This document shows, piece after piece, positions 8,641 through 19,507 of a DNA stretch of 64,000 nt (positions are counted from its first letter, which is position 1; the number at the start of each line of letters is the position of its first letter). Both the position numbers and the translations under genes were made by a program. The stretch spans positions 62,001 to 126,000 of the forward strand of contig JAUSAX010000013.1 of the NCBI GenBank assembly GCA_030652315.1, given 5' to 3'. This stretch comes from Afipia sp. GTDB lineage: Bacteria > Pseudomonadota > Alphaproteobacteria > Rhizobiales > Xanthobacteraceae. The notes beneath the pieces were generated by a model, which was given only the letters and a program-made list of their open reading frames with translations, was not told the DNA's origin and searched no databases.

Positions 8641-9137
8641 GCGACGCCAAGAAAGCCGGCGACAAGGGACCGGGCGACAAAAAAGCCAACCGGCGCGGTG
8701 CTGCGCGCCTTGCCGCTGTGCAGGCCCTGTATCAGATGGATATCGCAGGCGCGGGCATCGAAGATATCTTTGCGGAGTTTGAAAGCCATTGGCTCGGCAG
8801 TGAAGTCGAGGGCGATACCTACCTGCCTGCGGAAGCCGCGTTCTTCAAGGATGTCGTCTCCGGTGTGGTGCGCGACCAGAGCAAGCTCGATCCGCTGATC
8901 GACAAGGCGCTCGAAAGCGGCTGGCCACTGCAGCGGATCGACGCGATCCTGCGTGCGACGCTGCGGGCGGGGGCTTACGAACTCGAACACCGCAAGGATA
9001 TTCCAGCGCGTGTCGTGGTGTCGGAATATGTCGATGTCGCCCATGCCTTCATGGACAAGGACGAAACCGGCATGGTGAACGCCGTGCTCGACCAGATCGC
9101 GCGGCAGTTTCGCGCGCCCGAATTCGCGCGGGGATAA
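8637..9137 (+). CDS. nusB: Transcription antitermination protein NusB
   Basis: NusB joins NusE, NusA and NusG on boxA RNA for rRNA antitermination. The protein is 166 residues. After a Lys/Gly-rich start (about 1-18) come [16 protein letters not shown] and, near the end, [12 protein letters not shown] and [13 protein letters not shown], the conserved helical-bundle signatures. I chose the ATG in the ATGA overlap with ribH; the frame extends upstream inside ribH but that part is not needed. Confidence 0.95.
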   Translation: MSDAKKAGDKGPGDKKANRRGAARLAAVQALYQMDIAGAGIEDIFAEFESHWLGSEVEGDTYLPAEAAFFKDVVSGVVRDQSKLDPLIDKALESGWPLQRIDAILRATLRAGAYELEHRKDIPARVVVSEYVDVAHAFMDKDETGMVNAVLDQIARQFRAPEFARG

Positions 9138-9145
9138 CTTGTTTG

Positions 9146-9289
9146 CCGTCACCCTGAGGTGCCGCAGCCGAAGCGGAAGCCTCGAAGGGCGACGGCAATG
9201 TTCCGGTCGGTCATCCTTCGAGGCTCGCGCAGCCAAGTTTACGCAGGCTGCATAAATTTGCCTGCGATGCTCGCACCTCAGGATAACGG
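9146..9289. repeat. Imperfect long palindrome, CCTGAGGTGC type
   Basis: CCGTCACCCTGAGGTGC at the left pairs imperfectly with GCACCTCAGGATAACGG at the right. Internal segments GCCTCGAAGGGCGACGG and CCTTCGAGGC can form further pairs. From memory, elements with 'CCTGAGGTGC...GCACCTCAGGAT' ends are frequent in Bradyrhizobium-group genomes. It fills the nusB-thiL gap almost exactly and would put a structured RNA between the two cistrons. Confidence 0.6.
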
Positions 9290-9302
9290 GTTCGGAGTTA
9301 CG

Positions 9303-10289
9303 ATGGATCGACGAATGGCATCGGGCGAGGACGATCTGATCGCGCGCTACTTCCGTCCGCTCGCGACCGATCCCGGCGCGTTCGGTCTCGTCGATGATGC
9401 GGCGCTGCTGAATCATACGGGTGACGATCTTGTCGTGACGACGGATGCCATCGTTGAAGGCGTCCATTTTCTCCCCGACGATCCGCCGGACACTATCGCG
9501 CGCAAGGCGTTGCGCGTGAATTTGTCGGATCTGGCGGCCAAAGGTGCTGTCCCTGCAGGCTTCGTCTTGACGCTGGCGTTACGTGACGCGAAAGAGCAAT
9601 GGCTCGCGCCGTTCGCGCGTGCGCTTGGCGAGGATGCCGCAGCGTTCGGCTGTCCGGTGCTAGGCGGCGATACGGTATCGACGCCGGGGCCGCTGATGAT
9701 CTCGATCACAGCGTTTGGCCGCGTGCCACCGGGCCGGATGGTTCGCCGCACCGGCGCAAAGCCTGGCGACCGGATCGCGGTGACCGGCACCATCGGCGAT
9801 GCGGCACTGGGCTTGCGTGTTCTCAAGGGGCAGGCGGGCGAGGGGCTCGATACGCCGTCGCGCGAATTCCTGATCCAGCGTTACCGTGTGCCGCAGCCGC
9901 GCAATGCGCTGGCTGTGGCAATTCGCGAGCATGCGAGCGCAGCCATGGATGTGTCGGACGGACTGGCCGGCGATCTCGCCAAACTGTGCGCTGCGTCCGG
10001 AATTTCTGCGGCGATCAATCTGGCAGACGTTCCGCTCTCTGAGCAGGCGCGCGCGCTGGTCACCAAGGGTAGCTCGAGTATCGAATCCATTGTGTCAGGT
10101 GGCGACGATTACGAGGTCGTCTGCACCGTCCCGGAGAATCGGTGGGATTCGTTTCTCGCCGCCGCAAGGCTGGCCAATGTGCAGGTCACAGGCATCGGCA
10201 GGGTCGAGACCGGTCCGGCTGCACCCCGGTTCCTCGATACAGCAGGCAAGCCAGTGACGCTGAAACGCCTGTCCTACAGTCACTTCTGA
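9303..10289 (+). CDS. thiL: Thiamine-monophosphate kinase
   Basis: ThiL phosphorylates thiamine monophosphate to thiamine pyrophosphate. The 328-residue protein has the PurM/ThiL-family blocks in order: VDDAALL, VTTDAIVEGVHF, the ALRVNLSDLAAKGA segment, LGGDTVSTPGP, AMDVSDGLAGDLAKLC and SGGDDYEVVCTV, which line the Mg-ATP site. ATG 9303 gives the typical length; ATG 9315 (MASGEDDLI) is also possible. The frame extends upstream into the palindromic repeat and that part is rejected. nusB-thiL is a common alphaproteobacterial pair. Confidence 0.95.
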   Translation: MDRRMASGEDDLIARYFRPLATDPGAFGLVDDAALLNHTGDDLVVTTDAIVEGVHFLPDDPPDTIARKALRVNLSDLAAKGAVPAGFVLTLALRDAKEQWLAPFARALGEDAAAFGCPVLGGDTVSTPGPLMISITAFGRVPPGRMVRRTGAKPGDRIAVTGTIGDAALGLRVLKGQAGEGLDTPSREFLIQRYRVPQPRNALAVAIREHASAAMDVSDGLAGDLAKLCAASGISAAINLADVPLSEQARALVTKGSSSIESIVSGGDDYEVVCTVPENRWDSFLAAARLANVQVTGIGRVETGPAAPRFLDTAGKPVTLKRLSYSHF

Positions 10290-10525
10290 CGTTTTCTGCA
10301 CTGCAAACAAATGTCCTGTGTGGCATTCCTTGAATCGCCCGAAAAAGGGGCTTGCGGGGTCTTGGCGGCGTTGCGTCAAGGATATGATTTTGGCAATGTC
10401 CGCGCCGAATTGAGGCAGCATTTCGCCTTTTGACGAAAGCATGCCTCCTTTTTTGCGCGCCCGGCCACCCTGTATGGCCTGTGGGGCGTTACTGGGGAAA
10501 CAGCAGGGATCTGAGGCAAAAATCA

Positions 10526-12649
<2,124 letters not shown>

Positions 12650-12669
12650 TCGCCGCAATCCTGAAATCG

Positions 12670-12701
12670 AAAAACCCCGCGGCTCACGCCGCGGGGTTTT
12701 T
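12670..12701 (+). terminator. Intrinsic terminator after hppA
   Basis: AAAAACCCCGCGG and CCGCGGGGTTTTT are perfect complements around a 6-base loop (CTCACG). A GC-rich stem followed by a T run, 21 bases after the hppA stop, is a textbook rho-independent terminator. Confidence 0.92.
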
Positions 12702-12837
12702 GTTTGCGCGGACGCCACACTCGATTGTTGCGATTTGATGACAGGTTGAATCGTTATCCACGCCGAAAATTTTGAAGGCGAGGAAACCCGATCGTGATCG
12801 CGTGCGTTATCTCCGGGTTGAACAAGGGAGGCTACAG

Positions 12838-12990
12838 ATGGCAGCAGATGATGGCGATCCGTTCGAGCAGGGGAAGCTTGTACGATTCAACAATGAGCCA
12901 CACGACAATCCCTATCCGGAAAATAGCGAGCAGCATCAGCGCTGGGAGGCCGGTTATAGATTCGTTGAACAGGGTTTGATGTCAGTCTGA
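12838..12990 (+). CDS. Small Rmf/CrpP-like protein
   Basis: A 50-residue protein with PFEQGKLVRFNNEP, then NPYPENSEQHQRWEAGYRFV. The spacing of NPYP, a Trp and GY resembles the ribosome modulation factor/CrpP fold family, small proteins linked to ribosome hibernation or antibiotic tolerance. That assignment is by eye only. ATG 12838 is preceded by AAGGGAGGCTACAG, a good ribosome-binding site; the frame upstream of it has no support. It stands alone between the hppA terminator and a convergent gene. Confidence 0.7.
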   Translation: MAADDGDPFEQGKLVRFNNEPHDNPYPENSEQHQRWEAGYRFVEQGLMSV

Positions 12991-13011
12991 CTTTACGCTT
13001 TGTGAAACAGG

Positions 13012-13050
13012 AAACGGCCGCCTTGCGGGTACTTCGCAAGGGGCCGTTTT
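13012..13050. terminator. Bidirectional terminator
   Basis: AAACGGCC-G-CCTTGCG pairs with CGCAAGG-GGCCGTTTT, with a one-base bulge. It lies between the convergent small Rmf-like gene and the Bug-family gene, and has A and T runs on the two flanks, so it can terminate both transcripts. Confidence 0.8.
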
Positions 13051-13080
13051 GCTTTGGAGGAAACTGCGTCGCGAGGAGCG

Positions 13081-14082
13081 TCAGTTGACGTCCATCTTGA
13101 GGCCTTCCTTGTTGATGATGCCCGCGAACTTCTTGATCTCGGCATCGATGAACGCGGCGTATTGCTCAGGGGTGCCGTAATCGGGCACAGCGCCCATCGC
13201 GGCGATGTTCCTCTTGATGTCGTCGCGTTCCAGCATCGTCTTGATTGCGGCGTTGTACGCATCGACGATCGGCCGCGGCGTTCCTGCCTGCATGAACATT
13301 CCGAACCAGGACGAGACGTCGAAGTTAGCCAGTTCCGGCGCGCTCTCGCGCATGGTGGGGATACTGGGCGCCTTGAAGCTGCGCTCCGGCGTCGTCACGG
13401 CCAGTGCGACGAGCTTTCCGTCCTCCGTCTGCGGCAGCGATGGATAGAGATTGTCGAACAGGATCGACACGTCGCCACCCAGCGCCCCGGTGAGGGCAGG
13501 TCCAGCGCCCCGGAACGGAATGTGCGTCATCTTCACGCCGGTCAATTGCATGAACCAGACGGCGGTCAGGTGCGGGCTTTGTCCGACCCCCGATGTGCCG
13601 TAGTTCAGCTTGTCCGGATTGGCCTTGAGATAGGCGATCAGTTCCTTGATCGACTTGATCCCGCTGGAAGGATGCGCCGACACGATATTTGGAATCCGGA
13701 TCGCGTTGGTTACAGGCTGCAGTTGATCGGCCTTGTAGGGCAGGGACCGGAAGATGCTGAAGGCCACGGCGTTTGGCCCCGGATTGCCGACGAGGATGGT
13801 GTTGCCGTCGGGTTTTTGCTGAACGAAAAACGAGGTGCCGATAGTGCCGCCGCCGCCGGACTTGTTTTCAACGACGGCCGATATGCCCCAAGCCTGCTGC
13901 AGGTGCTGTGCGAGGTAGCGGCCGATCACGTCCGTGCTGCCGCCCGGAGCTGCCGGCACGATGATCCGTACCGTATCGGTCGGACGCCAGTCGGCGGATC
14001 TTGCCGGGCGTGGCCAGAGTGGACTTGTGGAAAGAGCAGCAGCGCCTGACAGCACGGCGCGGCGCGATAGTGAGCGCGTCAT
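13081..14082 (-). CDS. Tripartite tricarboxylate carrier binding protein (Bug/TctC)
   Basis: A periplasmic solute-binding protein of the Bug family, 333 residues. The N-terminus MTRSLSRRAVLSGAAAL has twin Arg at 7-8 followed by a hydrophobic stretch, so it may be a Tat rather than a Sec substrate; cleavage is likely near ARSA-DW (30/31). Mature-protein blocks typical of the family include VPAAPGGSTDVIGRYLA and VENKSGGGGTIG. No TctA/TctB membrane genes lie nearby, which is usual for orphan Bug proteins. The ligand (a carboxylate) is unknown. Confidence 0.85.
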   Translation of the reverse strand: MTRSLSRRAVLSGAAALSTSPLWPRPARSADWRPTDTVRIIVPAAPGGSTDVIGRYLAQHLQQAWGISAVVENKSGGGGTIGTSFFVQQKPDGNTILVGNPGPNAVAFSIFRSLPYKADQLQPVTNAIRIPNIVSAHPSSGIKSIKELIAYLKANPDKLNYGTSGVGQSPHLTAVWFMQLTGVKMTHIPFRGAGPALTGALGGDVSILFDNLYPSLPQTEDGKLVALAVTTPERSFKAPSIPTMRESAPELANFDVSSWFGMFMQAGTPRPIVDAYNAAIKTMLERDDIKRNIAAMGAVPDYGTPEQYAAFIDAEIKKFAGIINKEGLKMDVN

Positions 14083-14230
14083 CGGTTATCCTCCCAGAGA
14101 CATCTCGTTTGCGAGATCTTGTTGGAAGGAAGCGTAGCGGGCAGGTTCCGTGTCGGCAAGCGCAGCCGTTACGCTGGTAATTTCGCTCAGCAGAATACCG
14201 GCAGTTGAACTGTCGGCGCGATCAGCGACA

Positions 14231-14707
14231 TCAGTTCGGGCTGAGAAGCTTGAAGATCGGTGTGAGGTAGCTCATTTCCTGACCGCTGGTCGGGGTGGTG
14301 CGGCTGATGAAGTCGAAGATCTTGCCGTCCTGGAGTCCGTAGTTGGCCACGCGCTGGACGGTGCGGTTCTTGTCGAAATAAATCGCGATCACCCGCTGAT
14401 CGATGACGCTCTGTTGCATGAACGCGACTTTGCGTTCCGAGCGCTGGGAAATGTAATAGAAAACCTCGCCGCTCAGGGTGGCGACGGTGGACGGTGTTCC
14501 CATCACGATCAGAACCTGATCCTGGCTGGCGCCGATCGGGATTTGCTCAAGCGCGCCGGGGGGCAGGATGTAGCCCTTCTGGAACTGCTCGCCGGTGCAG
14601 GCGGCAAGCGCGGCGCACACAAACATCATCGCAGCCGCCGCACGCAGGCGCGCCGCAAACCGTCGCTCTCCGGCGATCTGAAGACCGGGCTGTCTGAAAA
14701 CCGTCAT
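14231..14707 (-). CDS. BamE/OmlA-family outer-membrane lipoprotein
   Basis: A 158-residue lipoprotein with lipobox LAAC at 34-37 (Cys37 lipidated), followed by a SmpA/OmlA domain: IPIGASQDQVLIVMGTPSTVA, then EVFYYISQ and FDKNRTVQRVANYGLQDG. BamE helps the BAM machine insert outer-membrane beta-barrels. I chose the ATG at 14707 because it gives a normal signal peptide; the frame stays open upstream to 14902 but that part overlaps the divergent chaperone gene. It is transcribed away from that gene. Confidence 0.85.
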   Translation of the reverse strand: MTVFRQPGLQIAGERRFAARLRAAAAMMFVCAALAACTGEQFQKGYILPPGALEQIPIGASQDQVLIVMGTPSTVATLSGEVFYYISQRSERKVAFMQQSVIDQRVIAIYFDKNRTVQRVANYGLQDGKIFDFISRTTPTSGQEMSYLTPIFKLLSPN

Positions 14708-14840
14708 GTCGCGCGTGGCCTTCCTCTTGCCTCTTGCATCAGCCAAAGCGTTGACGTACCGGGCAGAGCTTCCGATTTCAACACACCGGGGGCCGTCAGG
14801 ACGATCTGGATCGTCGCCGGCTTCGACGTGGAACCGAAAA

Positions 14841-15395
14841 ATGCTTTGGCCGTTCAATCGCTTCAGGAACCCCACCGTCCCGCGCGGCACCATTGAAGCC
14901 ATCTATGGCATGATCGTGGCGCAAGCGCGAGAACCGGCGTTTTACGCGAGCCTTGGCGTGCGCGACACGGTTAATGGCAGATTCGACATGCTGATCCTGC
15001 ACCTGTGGCTGGTGCTGCGCCGGTTGCAAGCGGTGGAGGGTGGAAACAGTATGTCTCAAGCGCTTTTCGACCGCTTCTGCGCGGACATGGACGACAATCT
15101 CCGCGAGATGGGGGTTGGCGACCTGACCGTCCCGAAGCGCATGCAGGCGTTCGGGGAGGCGTTTTACGGGCGCTCCGCCGCCTACGATCTGGCCTTTGAG
15201 GCGGGTGACGAGGAATTGGCGCTGGCGTTGTCCAAGAATGTCTTCAACGGCGAGGCCGTGGATGGCGCGAGAGCGCTGGCGGCCTATGTTCGTGAAACCA
15301 GCGATAGCCTCACAAAATCGGCTGACGAGGCCGTTCGCAAGGGGGCGTGGACGTTTCCAAGGCCTGCGGCCGCCTCCCAAGGCGGAGCATCATGA
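14841..15395 (+). CDS. Ubiquinol-cytochrome c chaperone family protein
   Basis: A 184-residue relative of the mitochondrial bc1 assembly factor CBP3/UQCC1. The family core is visible: IYGMIVAQAREPAFYASLGV, GRFDMLILHLWLVLRRL, FDRFCADMDDNLREMGVGDL and KRMQAFGEAFYGRSAAYD. It would help assemble cytochrome bc1 in the inner membrane. ATG 14841 (MLWPFNRF) matches the family start; the frame is open upstream to 14706. The stop overlaps the next start in ATGA, so it is coupled to the DUF177 gene. Confidence 0.88.
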   Translation: MLWPFNRFRNPTVPRGTIEAIYGMIVAQAREPAFYASLGVRDTVNGRFDMLILHLWLVLRRLQAVEGGNSMSQALFDRFCADMDDNLREMGVGDLTVPKRMQAFGEAFYGRSAAYDLAFEAGDEELALALSKNVFNGEAVDGARALAAYVRETSDSLTKSADEAVRKGAWTFPRPAAASQGGAS

Positions 15396-15976
15396 GCAAG
15401 GCGAGTCATATGCCGAATAGCGATCTTCCCTGGAGCTTCCCGGTTCTGGTGACCCAGCTGCCGGAGGCGGGGCTGCATCAGGTGCTGGAGGCCACCCCGG
15501 CTCAACGCGATCTCCTGGCTGCCACCGCCGGCGTGAATGCGGTGCTGCAGGCCGTGGCGACGCTCGACGTCATTCCCGAGGCGGGAGGCATCGTGAATGT
15601 CACTGGCACGGTTAGGGCACGGGTGGAGCAGACCTGTGTCGTGACGCTCGATCCGGTCGAGAACGATATCGAGGAGGCCATCACCGCGGTCTTCGCGCCG
15701 CCGTCGCGAATTCCCTCCAGTCCAAAGTCCGTCCAAAAGGAGCAGGGCGAGGATGCGGAAATCCCCAATCCTCCGGAGCCCATCGTCCATGGCGCCATCG
15801 ACCTCGGCCAATTGGCGGCTGAGTTTCTGGTTATGGGAATAGATCCCTATCCGCGCAAGCCGGGCGTGGCATTCGCTCCGCCTGAGACCCCTGAGGATCC
15901 CGACGAGCACCCCTTTGCAGCCCTGAAGGCGCTCAAGGAGAAGCCGGGCGGGCCCAAAGGCAAAAAAGCCAAGTGA
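15392..15976 (+). CDS. DUF177 (YceD-like) protein
   Basis: A 194-residue DUF177 protein: an N-terminal beta-rich part, the central VNVTGTVRARVEQTCVVTLDP with the conserved Cys in the QTCVVTL block, an acidic loop, and VHGAIDLGQLAAEFLVMGIDPYPRKPG. The C-terminus ends in Lys/Gly-rich KPGGPKGKKAK. In plants and bacteria DUF177 proteins are linked to 23S rRNA maturation, and in many genomes they precede rpmF-plsX. Here rpmF is absent and plsX follows after about 200 bases. Confidence 0.85.
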   Translation: MSKASHMPNSDLPWSFPVLVTQLPEAGLHQVLEATPAQRDLLAATAGVNAVLQAVATLDVIPEAGGIVNVTGTVRARVEQTCVVTLDPVENDIEEAITAVFAPPSRIPSSPKSVQKEQGEDAEIPNPPEPIVHGAIDLGQLAAEFLVMGIDPYPRKPGVAFAPPETPEDPDEHPFAALKALKEKPGGPKGKKAK

Positions 15977-16030
15977 AAATGACGCAGCTGCAGCGGGCGC
16001 TTGACCGAAGCCGCAGCTTGGGTCAAGCCG

Positions 16031-16058
16031 TTGTATCGCACCACAAAAACGCTATTGT
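16031..16058 (+). promoter_or_regulatory. Possible promoter for plsX-fabH
   Basis: TTGTAT, a 16-base spacer and TATTGT resemble -35/-10 boxes about 125 bases before plsX. A CTTGACC/GGTCAAG inverted repeat lies just upstream. Consensus matches are partial. Confidence 0.3.
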
Positions 16059-16182
16059 CGCCGCCCCGGCTGGGGTTGCGCTGTCAGTGGCGTAGACTTC
16101 CGCCCACCGCCGTCGGAGACGACGGCTTCCAGCTCGCGGCCTGTCGCTTCGAGGCCGCAACGATCAGGTTTCCGGGACGCTT

Positions 16183-17244
16183 ATGCCGCAGAAGGTTCGA
16201 ATCGCGCTTGACGCCATGGGCGGCGATTTCGGTGCATCGGTCATCGTTCCGGGTGCGGCGCTCGCGTTGATGCGCCACAGTGACGTCGAATTCCTGCTGT
16301 TTGGCGACAGCGCGCTGATCAATGCGCAGCTTGATGCCCATCCTGCGCTTAAGGCCGTCTCGCGGGTCTTCCACGCAGACATTGCGATCAGCATGGACGA
16401 GAAGCCCAGCCAGGCTCTGCGCCGTGGCCGCAAGTCCTCTTCGATGTGGCTGGCGATCGACGCCGTGAAGAGGGGCGATGCCGATGTCGTGGTGTCGGCC
16501 GGCAACACCGGCGCGCTGATGGCGATGTCACGGCTCAATCTGCGGATGATGCCTGGAATCGACCGCCCGGCGATCGCGGCGGTATGGCCGACGGTGCGTG
16601 GCGAGTCCGTTGTGCTCGATGTCGGCGCCTCGATCGGCGGCGATGCCCGTCATCTCGCGTCGCTCGCGATCATGGGCAGTGCGATGGCAAGTGTTCTGTT
16701 CGATCTTGAACGTCCGACGGTTGGCCTGCTCAACATCGGCGTCGAGGAAGTGAAGGGCGTGGAGGAAGTGCGCGGGGCTGCCGAACTGCTCCGGGCCATG
16801 AACCTGTCGCAGCTCGACTTCATCGGCTTCGTCGAGGGCGACGGCATCGGCAAGGGGGCCGCCGACGTCATCGTGACCGAGGGGTTCAGCGGCAACATCG
16901 CCCTCAAGACCGCCGAGGGCACGGCACGGCAGATTGCGGAATATCTGCGCAGCGCCATGAGCCGGACCTGGCGCTCCAAGCTCGGCTACATCTTCGCGCG
17001 GGGCGCCTTCAACGCGTTGCGGGATAAGATGGACCCCCGCAAGGTCAATGGCGGCGTCTTCCTTGGGCTGAACGGGGTGGTCATCAAGAGCCACGGCGGC
17101 ACTGACGCTGAGGGCTTTGCGTCGGCAGTTGATGTTGGTTATGACATGGTCCGCTACGATCTCCTGCCCAAGATCAATCAAACACTCAACCGCGACGGCC
17201 ACGCTCTTTCGATCGTGCCGAATGCGCAGGAGGCTGTCTCGTGA
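16183..17244 (+). CDS. plsX: Phosphate acyltransferase PlsX
   Basis: PlsX makes acyl-phosphate from acyl-ACP for phosphatidic acid synthesis, at the membrane surface. The 353-residue protein has the family start [20 protein letters not shown], the central [12 protein letters not shown] and [11 protein letters not shown] blocks, and [20 protein letters not shown] and [13 protein letters not shown]. Length is typical. The last four bases (GTGA) also contain the fabH start, so the two are translationally coupled, as in many bacteria. Confidence 0.96.
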   Translation: MPQKVRIALDAMGGDFGASVIVPGAALALMRHSDVEFLLFGDSALINAQLDAHPALKAVSRVFHADIAISMDEKPSQALRRGRKSSSMWLAIDAVKRGDADVVVSAGNTGALMAMSRLNLRMMPGIDRPAIAAVWPTVRGESVVLDVGASIGGDARHLASLAIMGSAMASVLFDLERPTVGLLNIGVEEVKGVEEVRGAAELLRAMNLSQLDFIGFVEGDGIGKGAADVIVTEGFSGNIALKTAEGTARQIAEYLRSAMSRTWRSKLGYIFARGAFNALRDKMDPRKVNGGVFLGLNGVVIKSHGGTDAEGFASAVDVGYDMVRYDLLPKINQTLNRDGHALSIVPNAQEAVS

Positions 17245-18218
17245 CTGTGATGCGTTCGGTTGTGCTTGGCTACGGTTCTTACTTGCCGGAGCGCATTCTG
17301 ACCAATGCCGAACTGGCGAAGATGGTCGATACGTCGGACGAGTGGATCGTCCAGCGCACCGGAATCAAGGAACGCCATATCGCGGCCGAGGGAGAGTTCA
17401 CCTCCCATCTGGGCCTGAAGGCGGCGCAGGCGGCGCTCGCCAATGCCGGGATCGATGCGCAATCGATTGACCTGATCGTGCTGGCGACCTCGACTCCGGA
17501 CAACACCTTCCCGGCGACTGCGGTTGCGATCCAGCATGGCCTTGGCATCAACCATGGCGCTGCGTTCGATCTGCAGGCTGTCTGCTCGGGGTTCATTTTC
17601 GCGCTGGCGACGGCCGACAATTTCCTGAAAAGCGGTGCGTTCAAGCGTGCGCTGGTGATCGGCGCCGAAACCTTTTCGCGTATCCTGGACTGGAACGACC
17701 GCGGGACCTGCGTTCTGTTCGGCGACGGTGCAGGCGCGGTGGTGCTTGAGGCGCAGCCGCAGGCGGGAACCACAGCGGATCGCGGCATTCTGACCACGCA
17801 CCTGCGCTCCGACGGCCGTCACAAGGACAAGCTGTTCGTGGATGGCGGGCCGTCCAGCACCCAGACCGTGGGCCATCTGCGGATGGAGGGCCGTGAGGTG
17901 TTCAAGCACGCCGTTGGCATGATCACCGACGTCATTGTCGATGCGTTCCAGGCGACAGGCACGACGGCAGATGATGTTGACTGGCTGGTTCCCCATCAGG
18001 CCAACAAGCGCATCATCGATGCATCGGCCAAGAAGCTGCATATTGCGCCGCAGAAAGTGGTGCTGACCGTCGACCGTCACGGAAACACTTCGGCCGCTTC
18101 GATTCCCCTCGCGCTCGCCGCCGCTGTCGATGACGGGCGCATCAAGAGGAACGATCTTTTGATGCTGGAAGCGATGGGCGGCGGTTTCACATGGGGTTCA
18201 GCGCTCTTGCGCTGGTGA
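17241..18218 (+). CDS. fabH: 3-oxoacyl-ACP synthase III (FabH)
   Basis: FabH condenses acetyl-CoA with malonyl-ACP to start fatty-acid synthesis. The 325-residue protein carries the Cys-His-Asn triad: Cys115 in LQAVCSGF, His252 in VPHQANKRI and Asn282 in GNTSAASIP. The GTG start at 17241 overlaps the plsX stop; an ATG at 17250 would shorten it by three residues. The arrangement plsX-fabH-ihfA-merR is the usual alphaproteobacterial order. Confidence 0.96.
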   Translation: MTVMRSVVLGYGSYLPERILTNAELAKMVDTSDEWIVQRTGIKERHIAAEGEFTSHLGLKAAQAALANAGIDAQSIDLIVLATSTPDNTFPATAVAIQHGLGINHGAAFDLQAVCSGFIFALATADNFLKSGAFKRALVIGAETFSRILDWNDRGTCVLFGDGAGAVVLEAQPQAGTTADRGILTTHLRSDGRHKDKLFVDGGPSSTQTVGHLRMEGREVFKHAVGMITDVIVDAFQATGTTADDVDWLVPHQANKRIIDASAKKLHIAPQKVVLTVDRHGNTSAASIPLALAAAVDDGRIKRNDLLMLEAMGGGFTWGSALLRW

Positions 18219-18281
18219 GACTTTTGCTAAAGTCTGATGCAAATTGAAAGCAACTTCATGCTGTTGCATCGATGAGCAAGG

Positions 18282-18310
18282 TTGACCCTTGGTCGCTAAG
18301 CTCATAATTT
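18282..18310 (+). promoter_or_regulatory. Likely promoter for ihfA
   Basis: TTGACC (18282-18287), a 17-base spacer and TAATTT (18305-18310) form a good sigma-70-type match 37 bases before the ihfA ATG. It allows ihfA to be transcribed separately from plsX-fabH. Confidence 0.55.
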
Positions 18311-18347
18311 CAGAACACATTATTTTTCGCCGTGAGCGGGGCAGGCG

Positions 18348-18683
18348 ATGACCGGAACCGGGAAGACAGTCACACGCGTTGATCTGTGCGAAGCCGTCTA
18401 CCAAAAGGTAGGACTGTCGCGCACGGAGTCGTCTGCGTTCGTGGAACTTGTGCTGAAGGAGATCACCGACTGCCTCGAGAAGGGCGAGACGGTGAAGCTG
18501 TCTTCGTTCGGCTCGTTCATGGTGCGCAAAAAAGGTCAGCGTATCGGTCGCAATCCCAAGACCGGAACGGAAGTGCCTATCTCGCCGCGCCGGGTTATGG
18601 TGTTTAAGCCATCCGCGATTCTCAAGCAGCGTATCAACGGGAATGGCAGCGGCAGTGACGGCGCCAACGGCGCTGACGACTGA
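18348..18683 (+). CDS. ihfA: Integration host factor subunit alpha
   Basis: A DNA-bending HU/IHF-family protein, 111 residues. The fold signatures are [37 protein letters not shown], the beta-arm tip [20 protein letters not shown] (which intercalates Pro into DNA) and [13 protein letters not shown] short Gly/Ser/Asp tail (residues 98-111) is extra. Its partner IhfB is not in the window. The position next to the MerR-type gene matches other alphaproteobacteria. Confidence 0.95.
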   Translation: MTGTGKTVTRVDLCEAVYQKVGLSRTESSAFVELVLKEITDCLEKGETVKLSSFGSFMVRKKGQRIGRNPKTGTEVPISPRRVMVFKPSAILKQRINGNGSGSDGANGADD

Positions 18684-18718
18684 CGTTAGGACGGCGGCTT
18701 TCAACGGGGAGCCTGCAC

Positions 18719-19375
18719 TTGGACAAGGCGCCGGACGCGTTTCGGACAATCAGCGAGGTTGCTGATGACCTCGATGTGCCACAGCACGTCCTGAGGTTCT
18801 GGGAAACGCGCTTCAATCAGATCAAGCCGATGAAGCGGAGTGGCGGTCGCCGCTATTACCGCCCCGATGACGTTAACCTGTTGCGCGGCATCAGGCGGCT
18901 GCTGTACGGCGAAGGATACACCATTCGCGGGGTGCAGCGCATTTTGCGCGAGCACGGGATCAAATCGGTCCAGAGCCTGACGGACGGCTCCGCCGATCAC
19001 GCCAAAGCCTTGTTCGACGGACCATCGTTTGACAGGGAGAAGGATGACCACGCCCCGGATTTGGCGAGTCCCGAGATCGACGGTGATGACGAGTTGGATT
19101 CTCACGGATCCGTCGATGGGCCGGAAAGGGATTACACATCCCCGCTGGCGTTGCGGAACCTTGGACCGCCGTTGTCGGACATGGCGCCTCCAAAGGCGGT
19201 GGTGCCCAAACCCGTGCAACCGGTTCCGGCAAACGGGCCGTCAGGTGCCGAGGCCTACGCCCCGCCGAGCGTTCGGAAAAGCGCGAAGCCGACCGATCGC
19301 GGCAAGCTCCAGGAAGCGCTCGACGACCTGATCGGCGCGAGAGCGCTGATCGATCAGGTGCTGAAGGAAAACTAA
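18719..19375 (+). CDS. MerR-family regulator
   Basis: A 218-residue protein with an N-terminal MerR helix-turn-helix ([19 protein letters not shown], then [35 protein letters not shown], about residues 10-80). No effector-binding Cys motif follows. The middle is acidic and Pro-rich, probably disordered, and a short helix ends the protein ([17 protein letters not shown]). It starts with TTG, 8 bases after GGGGA; I see no better start. It sits 35 bases after ihfA and is probably co-transcribed. Its targets are unknown. Confidence 0.85.
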   Translation: MDKAPDAFRTISEVADDLDVPQHVLRFWETRFNQIKPMKRSGGRRYYRPDDVNLLRGIRRLLYGEGYTIRGVQRILREHGIKSVQSLTDGSADHAKALFDGPSFDREKDDHAPDLASPEIDGDDELDSHGSVDGPERDYTSPLALRNLGPPLSDMAPPKAVVPKPVQPVPANGPSGAEAYAPPSVRKSAKPTDRGKLQEALDDLIGARALIDQVLKEN

Positions 19376-19451
19376 GAAAATCGCGCGAGAGGTGAGGCCG
19401 TCGCGGTGCTTGGTGCCGGCGTCGCGCGAGCGTGAGGCGCTCCCCGAACCC

Positions 19452-19473
19452 ACAATCATGAGCCGATGATTGT
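19452..19473. repeat. 8-bp hairpin between convergent genes
   Basis: ACAATCAT-GAGCCG-ATGATTGT is a perfect 8-bp stem. It lies between the convergent MerR gene and glycosyltransferase-propeller gene. It could slow or stop transcription but has no T tract. Confidence 0.35.
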
Positions 19474-19507
19474 CAGCCGTGATCACCAGCCAACGATCAT
19501 GAGCGGA

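Noticed and set aside
9138..9302. Thi-box (TPP riboswitch) before thiL
   Set aside because: The gap is taken up by a palindromic repeat, and the TPP-box CTGAGA/GAGG pattern is not present as a unit.
13054..14049. 331-residue frame on the plus strand opposite the TctC/Bug gene
   Set aside because: The minus-strand gene has a signal peptide and family motifs; the other frame has none and includes the terminator region.
19376..19507. Short frames in the gap between the MerR gene and the propeller gene
   Set aside because: They lack ribosome-binding sites and overlap the hairpin at 19452.
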